NCBI RefSeq assembly: GCF_000312045.1
Contig: NZ_HE978634.1
Coordinates: forward strand, 2,683,875-2,747,874
DNA: 64,000 nt
Source of the DNA: Noviherbaspirillum massiliense JC206
GTDB lineage: Bacteria; Pseudomonadota; Gammaproteobacteria; Burkholderiales; Burkholderiaceae_D
Reading direction: 5' to 3'
The translations under genes and the position numbers were made by a program. A model generated the notes under the pieces. It made no database searches and was not told where the DNA came from. It saw only the letters and a list, made by a program, of their open reading frames with translations. Shown one piece after another: positions 36,400-44,951 of the stretch (position 1 is its first letter; every line of letters begins with the position of its first letter).

Positions 36400-36888
36400 T
36401 CAAAACAATTGGCCCAGGTGCCGCCAGAACCCGTCCGGCACATACAGCAGGATACCTGTCATGGTCACATAGCGTGCAAATTTGCCAATCGCCATATAAA
36501 GCACGCATGGCAGGAATGGCAATCTGAGCCAGCCTCCCAGCGCGCACAAGGGATCACCGATCCCGGGCAGCCAGGACAGCAGCATGGTTTTTGCACCGAA
36601 CTTCTGCAACCAGCCGAACCACCGGGTCTTCTGTTCCTTCGCAAACGCCTGCTTGGCGCCGTATCCCATCCAGTAATCGATCGCCCCGCCCAGGGTATTG
36701 CCAAGCGTGGCCAGCAGGATCGCCGGCCAGTACAGCGCGCCATTGGCCTTGATCACCGCGAATACCGCAGGCTCGGAACCGAGCGGCAGCAGCGTGGCCG
36801 AGATGAGACTGATGATGAATACCGATGTCAACCCGACATCGGGCACGGCAAGGACGCGTAACAACCACAGGGTTGCGGATTCGATCAT
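36400..36888 (-). CDS. YqaA/DedA-like inner-membrane protein
   Basis: The product, of about 162 residues, is a SNARE-associated/DedA-type membrane protein of the short YqaA group. Visible motifs are SLISATLLPLGSEPAVFAVI, LATLGNTLGGAIDYWMGYG and GAKTMLLSWLPGIGDPLCALGGWLRLP, the last holding the conserved Gly/Pro and Asp positions. Some DedA proteins act as lipid flippases, but YqaA has no assigned role. The open frame extends to 36972; I started at 36888 because IESATLWLLR matches family N-termini, although no ribosome site decides it. It is transcribed divergently from ilvA. Confidence 0.85.
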   Translation of the reverse strand: MIESATLWLLRVLAVPDVGLTSVFIISLISATLLPLGSEPAVFAVIKANGALYWPAILLATLGNTLGGAIDYWMGYGAKQAFAKEQKTRWFGWLQKFGAKTMLLSWLPGIGDPLCALGGWLRLPFLPCVLYMAIGKFARYVTMTGILLYVPDGFWRHLGQLF

Positions 36889-36970
36889 GAATGGGGAAAA
36901 GGACGAACTGCCGGATTTGGATTCCGCATGCCGAATCCTTGACGGCATGCGGGCTTCATCAAGGGCGTCC

Positions 36971-36978
36971 ATTATAAT
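36971..36978. promoter_or_regulatory. Palindromic ATTATAAT box between yqaA-like gene and ilvA
   Basis: CCATTATAATGG is a perfect 12-base palindrome around 36969-36980 that presents TATAAT on both strands. It lies about 50 bases before ilvA and about 80 bases before the divergent YqaA-like gene. The -35 regions are poor on both sides, so dual -10 function is plausible but unproven. Confidence 0.45.
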
Positions 36979-37029
36979 GGCCCGTTGCCTTTTGCAAGCT
37001 ACGATGGCTGTGCCCCGAAAAACAGACTT

Positions 37030-38553
37030 ATGACTACCGCCTATCTGCAGAAAATCCTCACCGCCCGGGTCTACGACGTCGCTGTCGAATCACCGCTGGA
37101 ACTCGCCCCAACCCTGTCCCAACGCATGGGCAACCGCATTTACCTCAAGCGCGAAGACATCCAGAGCGTGTTCAGCTTCAAGCTGCGCGGCGCCTACAAC
37201 AAAATGGCGAACCTGACACCGGCGCAGTTGAAGCATGGCGTGATTTGCGCCTCGGCCGGCAACCATGCGCAAGGCGTCGCCCTCTCGGCCGCCAGACTGG
37301 GATGCCGCGCCGTCATCGTGATGCCGACCACCACGCCGCCGGTCAAGATCGAGGCAGTCAAGGCGCGGGGCGGCGAAGTCGTGCTGTTCGGGGACTCCTA
37401 CACGGACGCCTACAACCATGCACTGACGCTGGAGAAGAAGCACAAGCTGACCTTCGTCCATCCCTTCGACGACCCCGATGTCATCGCCGGACAAGGCACG
37501 ATTGCCATGGAAATCCTGCGCCAGCACCAAGGGCCCATCCACGCGATATTCGTACCCATCGGCGGCGGCGGCCTGATTGCCGGCGTCGCGGCCTTCGTCA
37601 AGGCAGTGCGCCCCGACATCAAGGTCATCGGTGTGCAAACCTCAGATTCGGATGCGATGGCGCGCAGCCTCAAGGCCGGCCGGCGGATCACTATGCCGGA
37701 CGTCGGCCTGTTTTCCGACGGCACCGCGGTCAAGCTGGTGGGCGAGGAAACCTTCCGCCTTGCCAGGAAATACGTGGACGATGTCATCGTGGTCGATACC
37801 GATGCGGTGTGCGCAGCCATCAAGGATGTATTCCAGGACACGCGCAGCATCCTGGAGCCGGCTGGCGCGCTGGCCGTGGCCGGTGTAAAGGAATACATCG
37901 AGCGCGCAAAAGCGAATAAGAAGCCAATCCTGAACGAAACGCTGATCACCATTCCTTCCGGCGCCAACATGAATTTCGACCGCCTGCGCTTCGTCAGCGA
38001 GCGTGCGGAAGTCGGCGAAGCGCGCGAAGCCGTGTTCGCCGTCACGATCCCGGAAGAGCGCGGCAGTTTCAAGCGCTTCTGCGAACTCGTCGGCCCGCGT
38101 AATGTCACGGAATTCAATTACCGCATCAGCGATGCGAAGGAAGCGCATGTCTTCGTCGGACTGCAGATTTCCAACCGGGAGGAGCCCGGGAAGGTCCAGA
38201 AGAATTTCGAAAAGCATGGATTCAGGACGCTCGACCTGACGCATGACGAACTGGCCAAGCTGCATATCCGGCACTTGGTTGGCGGCAAGAGCGCGCTTGC
38301 GCATAACGAATTGCTGTATCGCTTCGAATTCCCGGAACGCCCGGGCGCACTGATGCGCTTCCTGGACAGCATGGCGCCGAACTGGAACATCAGCCTGTTC
38401 CACTATCGCAACCAAGGTGGCGACGTGGGCCGCATCCTGGTCGGCCTGCAAGTGCCGAAGAAGGAAATGAAAGCCTTCCGTGAATTCCTGTCGACCCTGG
38501 GCTACCGACACTGGGACGAAAGCGAGAACCCGGCTTACAAACTGTTTTTATGA
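37030..38553 (+). CDS. ilvA: Threonine ammonia-lyase, biosynthetic (threonine deaminase)
   Basis: IlvA converts threonine to 2-oxobutanoate and ammonia with PLP, the committed step of isoleucine synthesis. The 507-residue protein is the long, regulated form. The catalytic domain has the PLP Lys in SVFSFKLRGAYNKM, ASAGNHAQGVA, and the phosphate-binding loop PIGGGGLIAG. Two ACT-like regulatory repeats follow (from about residue 330: EERGSFKRFCELVGPRNVTEF, and later ERPGALMRFLDSMAPNWNISLF), which bind isoleucine and valine in this family. The ATG at 37030 gives the standard N-terminus; the frame is open to 36985. The gene precedes the transporter gene by nine bases. Confidence 0.96.
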   Translation: MTTAYLQKILTARVYDVAVESPLELAPTLSQRMGNRIYLKREDIQSVFSFKLRGAYNKMANLTPAQLKHGVICASAGNHAQGVALSAARLGCRAVIVMPTTTPPVKIEAVKARGGEVVLFGDSYTDAYNHALTLEKKHKLTFVHPFDDPDVIAGQGTIAMEILRQHQGPIHAIFVPIGGGGLIAGVAAFVKAVRPDIKVIGVQTSDSDAMARSLKAGRRITMPDVGLFSDGTAVKLVGEETFRLARKYVDDVIVVDTDAVCAAIKDVFQDTRSILEPAGALAVAGVKEYIERAKANKKPILNETLITIPSGANMNFDRLRFVSERAEVGEAREAVFAVTIPEERGSFKRFCELVGPRNVTEFNYRISDAKEAHVFVGLQISNREEPGKVQKNFEKHGFRTLDLTHDELAKLHIRHLVGGKSALAHNELLYRFEFPERPGALMRFLDSMAPNWNISLFHYRNQGGDVGRILVGLQVPKKEMKAFREFLSTLGYRHWDESENPAYKLFL

Positions 38554-38562
38554 GAATGGTTC

Positions 38563-39336
38563 GTGCCTGCTCCAGTGGATTCCCTGGAACAGGCCGGCCA
38601 AGCCAAAGCGCACATGATGAGCAAGGGTACCCGTCCGATCGGGCAATACAAGTATTACGACTTCGTGATGGCGGCGTTCGTCACCATCCTGCTGTGTTCC
38701 GACCTGATCGGCGCGGCGAAAGTCGCCCAGGCAAACCTCCCCGTCCTCGGCACCGTCACCTTCGGCGCCGGCGTGCTGTTCTTTCCGGTTTCCTATATTT
38801 TTGGCGATGTCCTGACGGAGGTGTACGGCTACGGGCGCGACCGCCGCGTGATCTGGGCGGGATTTTGCGCGTTGCTGTTTGCTTCGCTCATGTCGACCGT
38901 GGTGCTGGCTTTGCAGCCGGCTGCGGGTCCGGCCAATGCCAGCTATCAGACGCATCTGGAAGCGGTGTTTGGCAATACGCCAAGAATCGTGTTCGGCTCC
39001 ATTCTTGCCTTCTGGTGCGGCAGCTTCACCAACAGTTATGTGATGGCAAAAATGAAGGTGGCGATGCAGGGTCGCCACTTGTGGATGCGCACCATCGGTT
39101 CAACGCTGTGTGGCGAGCTGGTCGATTCCAGCCTGTTCTATGTGATCGCGTTTTACGGAATCTGGCCGAACGAGCAATTGATTTCCGTGATAGTGGCGCA
39201 ATATGTGCTGAAAAGCGGATGGGAAGTAGTGATGACCCCTGTTACCTACAAAGTGATCAACTTCCTCAAGCGCAAGGAGAATGAGGACTATTACGACCGG
39301 GACACGAATTTCAATCCCTTCAAGCTGAGGGCGTAA
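38563..39336 (+). CDS. Queuosine precursor transporter (YhhQ/QPTR family)
   Basis: The inner-membrane protein (257 residues from the GTG, 240 from the internal ATG pair at 38614) has about six helices and the YhhQ/DUF165 signatures ADLIGAAK-like CSDLIGAAKVA, FPVSYIFGDVLTEVYGY and GSILAFWCGSFTNSYVMAKMK. In E. coli YhhQ imports the queuosine precursors preQ0 and preQ1. The queF gene lies 100 bases downstream, which supports the assignment. The start codon is uncertain: neither candidate has a good ribosome site. It is close behind ilvA (nine bases), so they may share a transcript although the functions differ. Confidence 0.9.
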   Translation: MPAPVDSLEQAGQAKAHMMSKGTRPIGQYKYYDFVMAAFVTILLCSDLIGAAKVAQANLPVLGTVTFGAGVLFFPVSYIFGDVLTEVYGYGRDRRVIWAGFCALLFASLMSTVVLALQPAAGPANASYQTHLEAVFGNTPRIVFGSILAFWCGSFTNSYVMAKMKVAMQGRHLWMRTIGSTLCGELVDSSLFYVIAFYGIWPNEQLISVIVAQYVLKSGWEVVMTPVTYKVINFLKRKENEDYYDRDTNFNPFKLRA

Positions 39337-39435
39337 TACAAAGCCGATTTGACAGGAGCCCCAGGCGCGCTCCCCTCATCCCGGCAATCATTCTCGCAGT
39401 AACCTGGTTTCATTTCGAATCGTTTCGTTTTCCCT

Positions 39436-40275
39436 ATGTCTACTTCGAACATTCCGGAAGCTTCGCCCCTCGGCAAGCCGGCGGCTTATCAAGCCCAATA
39501 CACGCCATCGCTGCTGTTTCCGATTGCGCGCCAGACCAAGCGCGATGAAATCGGCGTCACCGGCACCCTACCCTTTTTCGGCATCGACATCTGGAACGCC
39601 TATGAGGTCTCGTGGCTGAACCTGCGCGGCAAGCCCCAGATCGCAATTGTTACTGTCATGGTGCCGGCTGATTCGCCGAACATCATCGAATCGAAATCCT
39701 TCAAGCTGTATCTCAATTCCTTCAACCAGACCCGGCTGGCGGGACCGGATGCCTTGCTGGAATTGCTGCGTGCCGATCTGTCGGCAGGCTTCGGCACACC
39801 GGTGCAGGTGAAGCTGACGATGCCCGATGCATTTTCAAGCCTGCAGATGGGGGAACTCGACGGCCTCTTGCTCGACCGACTCGATATTGAAGTCGACAAT
39901 TACACGCCGAACGTCTCGCTCCTGACCGCAAGGCACGATGAGCCGGCGGTCGAAGAAACCCTGGTCTCGCACCTGCTGAAGTCGAACTGCCTCGTCACGG
40001 GCCAGCCCGATTGGGGGAGCGTCCAGATCAATTATGTCGGCCCGCAGATCGACCAGGAAGGCCTGCTGAAATACCTGATTGGTTTTCGCGACCACAACGA
40101 ATTCCATGAGCAATGCGTGGAGCGGATTTTCATGGACATCCTGCGCCAGTGCAAACCGCAGAAATTATCTGTCTACGCACGCTACACGCGCCGCGGCGGA
40201 CTGGATATCAATCCATGGCGCAGTAATTTCACCACGGGCCGGCGCCCCTCTAACTTGCGCAGCGCGAGACAGTAA
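39436..40275 (+). CDS. queF: NADPH-dependent 7-cyano-7-deazaguanine reductase QueF
   Basis: QueF reduces the nitrile preQ0 to the amine preQ1 in queuosine synthesis, using two NADPH. The 279-residue length marks the long, two-domain (type II, E. coli-like) form. The QueF motif E85-S-K-S-F-K-L-Y binds NADPH. The catalytic Cys185 in [11 protein letters not shown] forms the thioimide with substrate, and Asp192 in the same segment assists. The neighbouring transporter can bring in preQ0 or preQ1, so the two genes give a salvage step. No preQ1 riboswitch fold was recognised upstream. The 40276-40445 gap holds no gene. Confidence 0.96.
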   Translation: MSTSNIPEASPLGKPAAYQAQYTPSLLFPIARQTKRDEIGVTGTLPFFGIDIWNAYEVSWLNLRGKPQIAIVTVMVPADSPNIIESKSFKLYLNSFNQTRLAGPDALLELLRADLSAGFGTPVQVKLTMPDAFSSLQMGELDGLLLDRLDIEVDNYTPNVSLLTARHDEPAVEETLVSHLLKSNCLVTGQPDWGSVQINYVGPQIDQEGLLKYLIGFRDHNEFHEQCVERIFMDILRQCKPQKLSVYARYTRRGGLDINPWRSNFTTGRRPSNLRSARQ

Positions 40276-40445
40276 CTCCTGAAGGCAAGCAGGAATCCGC
40301 GTCCGGGCGGAAGAAAGAGACTTAAATTAGTGTCTTCAGGAAACTTTTTCCTCTTCGATGCTTCTAACGCTGCGCCATATGCAAACGCAGGCGCTTCATT
40401 CATCGCATTTCATTCGTTTCCTGATATCCATCATGTCCGGCGCCA

Positions 40446-40473
40446 TTGCACAAGTTGAAAAGAAGCCTATAAT
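40446..40473 (+). promoter_or_regulatory. Sigma70 promoter of ptsN-hprK-rapZ
   Basis: TTGCAC (40446-40451), a 16-base spacer and a perfect TATAAT (40468-40473) form a strong vegetative promoter 46 bases before the ptsN ATG. Because ptsN has its own promoter here, it is not co-transcribed with rpoN and hpf, which precede it in many Proteobacteria. Confidence 0.75.
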
Positions 40474-40518
40474 TCGCTCGACGGCTTGCCTTGTGCAGCG
40501 CACCATACCTTTTGCATC

Positions 40519-40986
40519 ATGACTAATCTCGCAAAAATCCTGCCGCGTGAGAATGTCGTGCTCGATCTGGAGGTCTCCAGCAAGAAGCGCGCATTCGAGC
40601 AGGCAGGATTAATTTTTGAAAATAATTGCGGTATTGCCCGCTCCGTCGTTTCAGACAATCTGTTCGCGCGTGAGCGTCTGGGCTCGACCGGCCTTGGCCA
40701 TGGCGTGGCCGTGCCGCACGGCCGCATCAAGGGATTGAAAGCGCCGCTGGCTGCCTTCGTACGGCTGAAGGACCCGATTCCCTTCGAGTCGCCTGACGGC
40801 CAACCGGTCAAGCTTCTGGTGTTTCTGCTGATTCCCGATCAGGTCACCCAACAGCATCTCGAAATCTTGTCAGAAATCGCGGAAATGTTTTCCGATCAAG
40901 CGTTCCGCACTTCGCTCGCAGTCGACAGCGATCCGGCATCGGTCCATGCGCATATCCTTGCATGGCAGCCGAGCGTGCACGCCTGA
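40519..40986 (+). CDS. ptsN: Nitrogen-type PTS enzyme IIA (EIIA-Ntr)
   Basis: EIIA-Ntr is the terminal phosphate acceptor of the nitrogen-related PTS and regulates potassium, carbon and nitrogen metabolism by protein contacts. The 155-residue product shows the phosphorylation site His in GLGHGVAVPHGRIKGL (about residue 74) and the usual N-terminal LAKILPRENVVLDLEVSSKKRAFEQAG. The ATG at 40519 is preferred over 40486, which would add 11 unrelated residues. The gene is followed after 37 bases by hprK. A strong promoter stands directly upstream. Confidence 0.95.
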   Translation: MTNLAKILPRENVVLDLEVSSKKRAFEQAGLIFENNCGIARSVVSDNLFARERLGSTGLGHGVAVPHGRIKGLKAPLAAFVRLKDPIPFESPDGQPVKLLVFLLIPDQVTQQHLEILSEIAEMFSDQAFRTSLAVDSDPASVHAHILAWQPSVHA

Positions 40987-41023
40987 ACACTGAAATAGAG
41001 TCCGGCAGCGCCACGCCATCACC

Positions 41024-41962
41024 ATGCCCAGCACTACCACGCTCACGATCCAGCAACTTTTCGACGATACCCGCGAGGCGCTGCAGCTGGGCTGGTTTGC
41101 TGGTTTTCCAGGTGGCGAAAAAAAGATTTCCGGGGATGCGACCTCCGCCGCCGACCAGGTCGGCCACCTGAACCTGATTCACCCAGGGCGCATACAAGTC
41201 TTCGGCCATCAGGAAATCGAATACTACAACCGGCTTTCTCCGGCATCACGCAAGCACCAGACGGAAGAAATGGTGGCCGGCAATCCGCCAGCCTTCATCA
41301 TTGCTCAGGGACTGGAAACGCCGCCCTATATCCTGTCGGTCTGCGACGAGAAAAACATCCCGCTGTTTTCCACACCGCTTCCCGCAGCGCAGGTAATCGA
41401 TTACCTGCGGGTCTATCTTTCGAAAGAACTGGCTCAGCGCGTGACCATGCACGGCGTGTTCATGGACGTGCTCGGGGTCGGAGTACTGATCACCGGGGAA
41501 TCCGGCCTCGGCAAGAGCGAACTCGGGCTGGAACTCATCTCGCGCAACCATGGCCTGGTCGCCGATGATGCAGTCGAATTCGCACGCATTGCGCCCAACA
41601 TGGTCGAAGGCCGTTGCCCGCCGCTGCTGCGCAATCTGCTGGAAGTGCGGGGCCTCGGGCTGCTCGACATCAAGGCGATTTTTGGAGAAACCGCAGTACG
41701 CCGCAAGATGCGGCTGAAACTGATCGTGCACCTCGTGCGGCGCAGTACGCTGGAAGAAAATTACGAGCGTCTGCCGCTGAATTCGCAGACGGAAGACGTG
41801 CTCGGCGTGCCGATTCGCAAGGTAGTCATTCCGGTTGCCGCCGGCCGCAACCTCGCGGTACTGCTGGAAGCCGCGGTGCGCAATACCATTCTGCAGTTGC
41901 GCGGCATCGACACGCTGAAGGAATTCATGGAGCGGCAGCAAAAAGCAATGAATGGCGAGTGA
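41024..41962 (+). CDS. hprK: HPr kinase/phosphorylase
   Basis: HprK phosphorylates HPr on serine with ATP and reverses it with phosphate. In Betaproteobacteria it is thought to serve regulation rather than sugar transport. The 312-residue protein has an N-terminal MurF-like domain and a C-terminal kinase domain. The latter carries the Walker A loop [14 protein letters not shown] near residue 160, DDAVEF, and the family signature [16 protein letters not shown] near residue 205. It lies in the ptsN-hprK-rapZ operon, 37 bases after ptsN and 104 bases before rapZ. Confidence 0.96.
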   Translation: MPSTTTLTIQQLFDDTREALQLGWFAGFPGGEKKISGDATSAADQVGHLNLIHPGRIQVFGHQEIEYYNRLSPASRKHQTEEMVAGNPPAFIIAQGLETPPYILSVCDEKNIPLFSTPLPAAQVIDYLRVYLSKELAQRVTMHGVFMDVLGVGVLITGESGLGKSELGLELISRNHGLVADDAVEFARIAPNMVEGRCPPLLRNLLEVRGLGLLDIKAIFGETAVRRKMRLKLIVHLVRRSTLEENYERLPLNSQTEDVLGVPIRKVVIPVAAGRNLAVLLEAAVRNTILQLRGIDTLKEFMERQQKAMNGE

Positions 41963-42066
41963 GGCGAGCGAGGCCGGCCGTTCTCGCCTTGCCTGTGTCT
42001 TGTTTGCATCTTCTTCATTGCCGGTTTGGAACCATCCGCAGAGTGCTTCGGGTATGATACTCACCT

Positions 42067-42930
42067 ATGCGCATCATCCTCATCACAGGCATATCCGGAT
42101 CGGGCAAATCAGTCGGCCTGAATGCACTCGAAGACGCCGGATATTTTTGTGTCGATAACCTGCCGCCGACGTTGTTGCGTCAACTGGTTGCCACCCGCCT
42201 CGAAGAAGGTGAACAGACGCTGGCAGTCGCGATGGATGCGCGCAGCGCCGCTTCCCTAGCCGGACTTCCCGCCGACATCCAGATCCTCAGGAATGAAGGC
42301 CATGACGTCAAGGTCCTGTTCTTGACCGCCAAGACGGAATCCCTCATCACCCGCTTTTCCGAAACACGTCGCAGCCATCCGCTATCGCACAGGGGCAATG
42401 CCAGTACCGCATCGACTGACCAGATGACGCTGACCGAGTGCATCTTGCGCGAGCGCGAAATGCTGTCCCCGATCGAAAGTATTGGGCATGTGATCGACAC
42501 CTCCGGACTGAGCGCGAACAAATTGCGCAGCTGGATCAAGGATCTGGTGGAGATGGAGCGTGCACCGCTGACCCTGCTGTTCGAGTCTTTCGCATTCAAG
42601 TTCGGCGTTCCGCTGGATGCGGACCTGGTCTTCGATGTGCGCGTCCTGCCGAATCCCTATTACGACCTCAAGCTGAGGCCGTTTACCGGCAGGGATGAAC
42701 CGGTGATCGCCTTCCTCGACTCGCAGGCCCACGTGGCCGAACTGCTCAATGACATTCGCAACTTTGTTGAAAAGTGGCTGCCTGCCTTCAAGAATGACAA
42801 TCGCAGCTATCTGACGGTTGCTATCGGCTGCACCGGCGGCCAGCACCGCTCGGTATATATCGCGGAACAGCTGGCCCGGCATTTCCGCCAGACGGAGCGC
42901 GTACTGCTGCGGCATCGGGAGCTTTCCTGA
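42067..42930 (+). CDS. rapZ: RNase adapter protein RapZ
   Basis: RapZ is a nucleotide-binding protein; in E. coli it guides RNase E to the small RNA GlmZ and senses glucosamine-6-phosphate. The 287-residue product begins with a P-loop, [21 protein letters not shown], and has [12 protein letters not shown] and a C-terminal domain with [10 protein letters not shown]-type and [18 protein letters not shown] motifs that bind the effector and RNA. The length agrees with E. coli (284). GlmY and GlmZ are not known in Betaproteobacteria, so the local target may differ. Together with ptsN and hprK it forms the conserved PTS-Ntr-associated cluster. Confidence 0.95.
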   Translation: MRIILITGISGSGKSVGLNALEDAGYFCVDNLPPTLLRQLVATRLEEGEQTLAVAMDARSAASLAGLPADIQILRNEGHDVKVLFLTAKTESLITRFSETRRSHPLSHRGNASTASTDQMTLTECILREREMLSPIESIGHVIDTSGLSANKLRSWIKDLVEMERAPLTLLFESFAFKFGVPLDADLVFDVRVLPNPYYDLKLRPFTGRDEPVIAFLDSQAHVAELLNDIRNFVEKWLPAFKNDNRSYLTVAIGCTGGQHRSVYIAEQLARHFRQTERVLLRHRELS

Positions 42931-42983
42931 TTCTGGCGTTCGCAGCCAAGCACTGCCATCAATTCTCTCTAATCGCATTCCTC

Positions 42984-43610
42984 ATGACCGACAATCAAAC
43001 CTGGATCCCGCTTTTTCCGCTCAAGACCGTGCTTTTCCCGGGCGGGATATTGCCCTTGAAGGTCATCGAGGCCCGCTACATCGAGATGGTGCGCAATTGC
43101 CTGAAAGATGAAGTCCCTTTCGGCGTTGCGCTGGTCAAGCAGGGGCAGGACGCAGGGGTTTCTGCCGAGCCGGAAGCGGTCGGCTGCCTTGCCCACATCG
43201 AGCAGGACAAAATGGCGGAATCCGGCACAATCTCGCTGCGCACGCGCGGGGGCAGGCGCTTCCGGATTCTCGAAACCCGCCTGCTCGCGGACCAGCGGCT
43301 GGAAGCCAGGATCGAGTCACTCGCGGAAGATGTTCCAGTCCCGGCCAGCACGATCCATGTGAATTGCGCAAAAGCGCTGAAAGCCATCATCGACAACATT
43401 ACAGCCAAGGGACGTGCAGAGCAGGGCCAGGCGTTCGTCAGCCCGTTCGCCGAACCGTTCCGGTTTGACAGCGCAGGCTGGGTGGCCAATCGCTGGTGTG
43501 AAATCCTTCCGATTCCATTGAAGGCACGCCAGAAACTGCTGGAACTCGACGACGCAGGCACCCGCTTGTCGATCATTCACCAGTATCTGCAGCAGCACAA
43601 AATCCTGTAA
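42984..43610 (+). CDS. Lon N-terminal (LAN/PUA-like) domain protein, no protease part
   Basis: The 208-residue protein consists of the substrate-binding N-terminal domain of Lon protease only. PLFPLKTVLFPGGILPLKVIEARYIEMVRNCLKD is the typical beginning, and ETRLLADQRLEARIESL lies in the middle. There is no AAA+ module and no Ser-Lys protease site, and the length is normal for stand-alone proteins of this family in Proteobacteria. The role is unknown; it may be an adaptor or chaperone-like protein. It follows rapZ by 53 bases and ends at a double hairpin and terminator. Confidence 0.9.
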   Translation: MTDNQTWIPLFPLKTVLFPGGILPLKVIEARYIEMVRNCLKDEVPFGVALVKQGQDAGVSAEPEAVGCLAHIEQDKMAESGTISLRTRGGRRFRILETRLLADQRLEARIESLAEDVPVPASTIHVNCAKALKAIIDNITAKGRAEQGQAFVSPFAEPFRFDSAGWVANRWCEILPIPLKARQKLLELDDAGTRLSIIHQYLQQHKIL

Positions 43611-43616
43611 TTACCA

Positions 43617-43690
43617 CCCGAAACATCTCTGTTTCGGGCACCCCGCCTCATGCCGTACGGTCGGAACTTGTTACCGTACGGCATTTTTTT
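43617..43690 (+). terminator. Tandem hairpins with intrinsic terminator after the ptsN-hprK-rapZ-Lon-domain run
   Basis: A perfect nine-base-pair hairpin CCCGAAACA-TCTC-TGTTTCGGG (43617-43638) lies just after the stop codon. Eleven bases later a second perfect stem of 12 base pairs, ATGCCGTACGGT (43650-43661) with ACCGTACGGCAT (43673-43684), ends in a run of T residues (43684-43690). The second is a strong rho-independent terminator. The first may protect the transcript end or serve as a backup. Confidence 0.92.
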
Positions 43691-43747
43691 AACCGTTTCT
43701 TGTTGTGGCGCAAGTTGGGAGCAGGTGTTTCATAGGATAAATGCAAG

Positions 43748-44884
43748 ATGATCCTGGACACCAATACCCTTATGCTCGTGGACGAGACAAGCGACGCCGT
43801 GCGGACTCCGCCGCTCAACCGGCGCTTGAGCGCACTGAAAACGCGTACAACTCAGTTTTCCCCGCTCAGTCTGATTTCCCTGCTGTATGCGCTGAACCTG
43901 TTTATTTTTTACCAACAGGAATTCATTTCGGATGCCAGCTTTCTTTGTGGTTCGGCATTCGTCCTGTGCACCGTGATCTTCTTTTACGGCCTGTTCAAGC
44001 TGGGCGCCAACAAGCGTTTCGAGGACCCGACGCTGATGCTGCCGCAATTATGCGCGACCGTATCGATCATGCTGCTGATGGCCTATATCGACCGCGCCAC
44101 CCAGCCGGCCCTGGTGCCCTTCATCCTGATTGCCTTCTCGTTCGGCATTTTCCGGCTTTCGACGCGTTCCCTGGTCCTGATGTCGGCTGCATGCGTCAGC
44201 GCTTATCTCGGCATCATCCTCATGCATGCGGACCAGGCGGAACAGATCTCCCTGCTTCGCCATGACTTCATGCAGTGGTGTGTACTCGCTCTTACCCTGC
44301 CCGGCATGATCGTGGTCGGCAAGCAGATCCAGAATCTGCGCCAGTTGCTCAGGCTGACCCGCTACCAGCTGGCACACTTCGAAGAAAAGGCGACGCGTGA
44401 CGAATTGACCGGCCTGTATAACCGCCGCCAGTTGCAGGATGAGCTCGAGCGGGCCAGGGCGCATGCGCGTGCATCGTCGACGCCGTTCTGCATCTGCCTG
44501 ATCGACATCGACCACTTCAAGAAAATCAACGATGGAAGCGGGCATCTGACAGGGGACACGATGCTGCGCGAATTCGCCAGAGTGGCGCGCAACAGCATTC
44601 GCGATACCGACATTCTCGGGCGCTATGGCGGCGATGAATTCATGCAGATCCTGCCGGACACGGATTTGAAAGGCGCCGTCATGCATGCGGAACGCTTGCG
44701 GGTGCAGGCGCATTTTCTGGATTTCCAGGCGCTCCTGCCGCAAAAGCATATTTCATTGTCGATCGGGATAGCGCAGTACCGCGACGGGGAAAGCCTCCTG
44801 GATTTGATCGCACGCGCCGATGCAGCGCTGTATCGGGCCAAGCAACTGGGGCGCAATCGGGTGGAGTGGGCGGAAGCCGCTTGA
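43748..44884 (+). CDS. Membrane-bound diguanylate cyclase (GGDEF)
   Basis: The 378-residue protein has an N-terminal membrane region of about six helices (residues 40-190), a short coiled linker (about 192-215), and a C-terminal GGDEF domain that would make cyclic di-GMP from two GTP. The catalytic motif is intact at G294-G-D-E-F298. The inhibitory I-site R285-D-T-D288 stands exactly five residues before it, so feedback inhibition by c-di-GMP is expected. ATRDELTGLYNRRQL marks the start of the domain. No sensory domain beyond the membrane part is recognised. It stands alone, convergent with mutY. Confidence 0.93.
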   Translation: MILDTNTLMLVDETSDAVRTPPLNRRLSALKTRTTQFSPLSLISLLYALNLFIFYQQEFISDASFLCGSAFVLCTVIFFYGLFKLGANKRFEDPTLMLPQLCATVSIMLLMAYIDRATQPALVPFILIAFSFGIFRLSTRSLVLMSAACVSAYLGIILMHADQAEQISLLRHDFMQWCVLALTLPGMIVVGKQIQNLRQLLRLTRYQLAHFEEKATRDELTGLYNRRQLQDELERARAHARASSTPFCICLIDIDHFKKINDGSGHLTGDTMLREFARVARNSIRDTDILGRYGGDEFMQILPDTDLKGAVMHAERLRVQAHFLDFQALLPQKHISLSIGIAQYRDGESLLDLIARADAALYRAKQLGRNRVEWAEAA

Positions 44885-44951
44885 GCCCGTCCGCAATTCC
44901 ACGGCATTTGCTGGTTTTGGGAGCGTAGTGGCCGACGCACCGTTCAACCTG

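Noticed and set aside
32565-36527. A 1,320-codon open frame on the plus strand opposite the DUF3683 oxidoreductase gene
   Set aside because: It is exactly in register with the sense codons, so its stop codons correspond to sense TTA, CTA and TCA. These codons are rare here, which keeps the antisense frame open. The product is rich in His, Arg, Gln and Ala and matches no family I know, while the sense protein has full domain motifs.
38554-39435. Possible preQ1 riboswitch before the transporter or queF
   Set aside because: The nine-base gap before the transporter is too short, and no preQ1-I/II-like hairpin with an A-rich tail and ribosome-site pairing was found in the 100 bases before queF.
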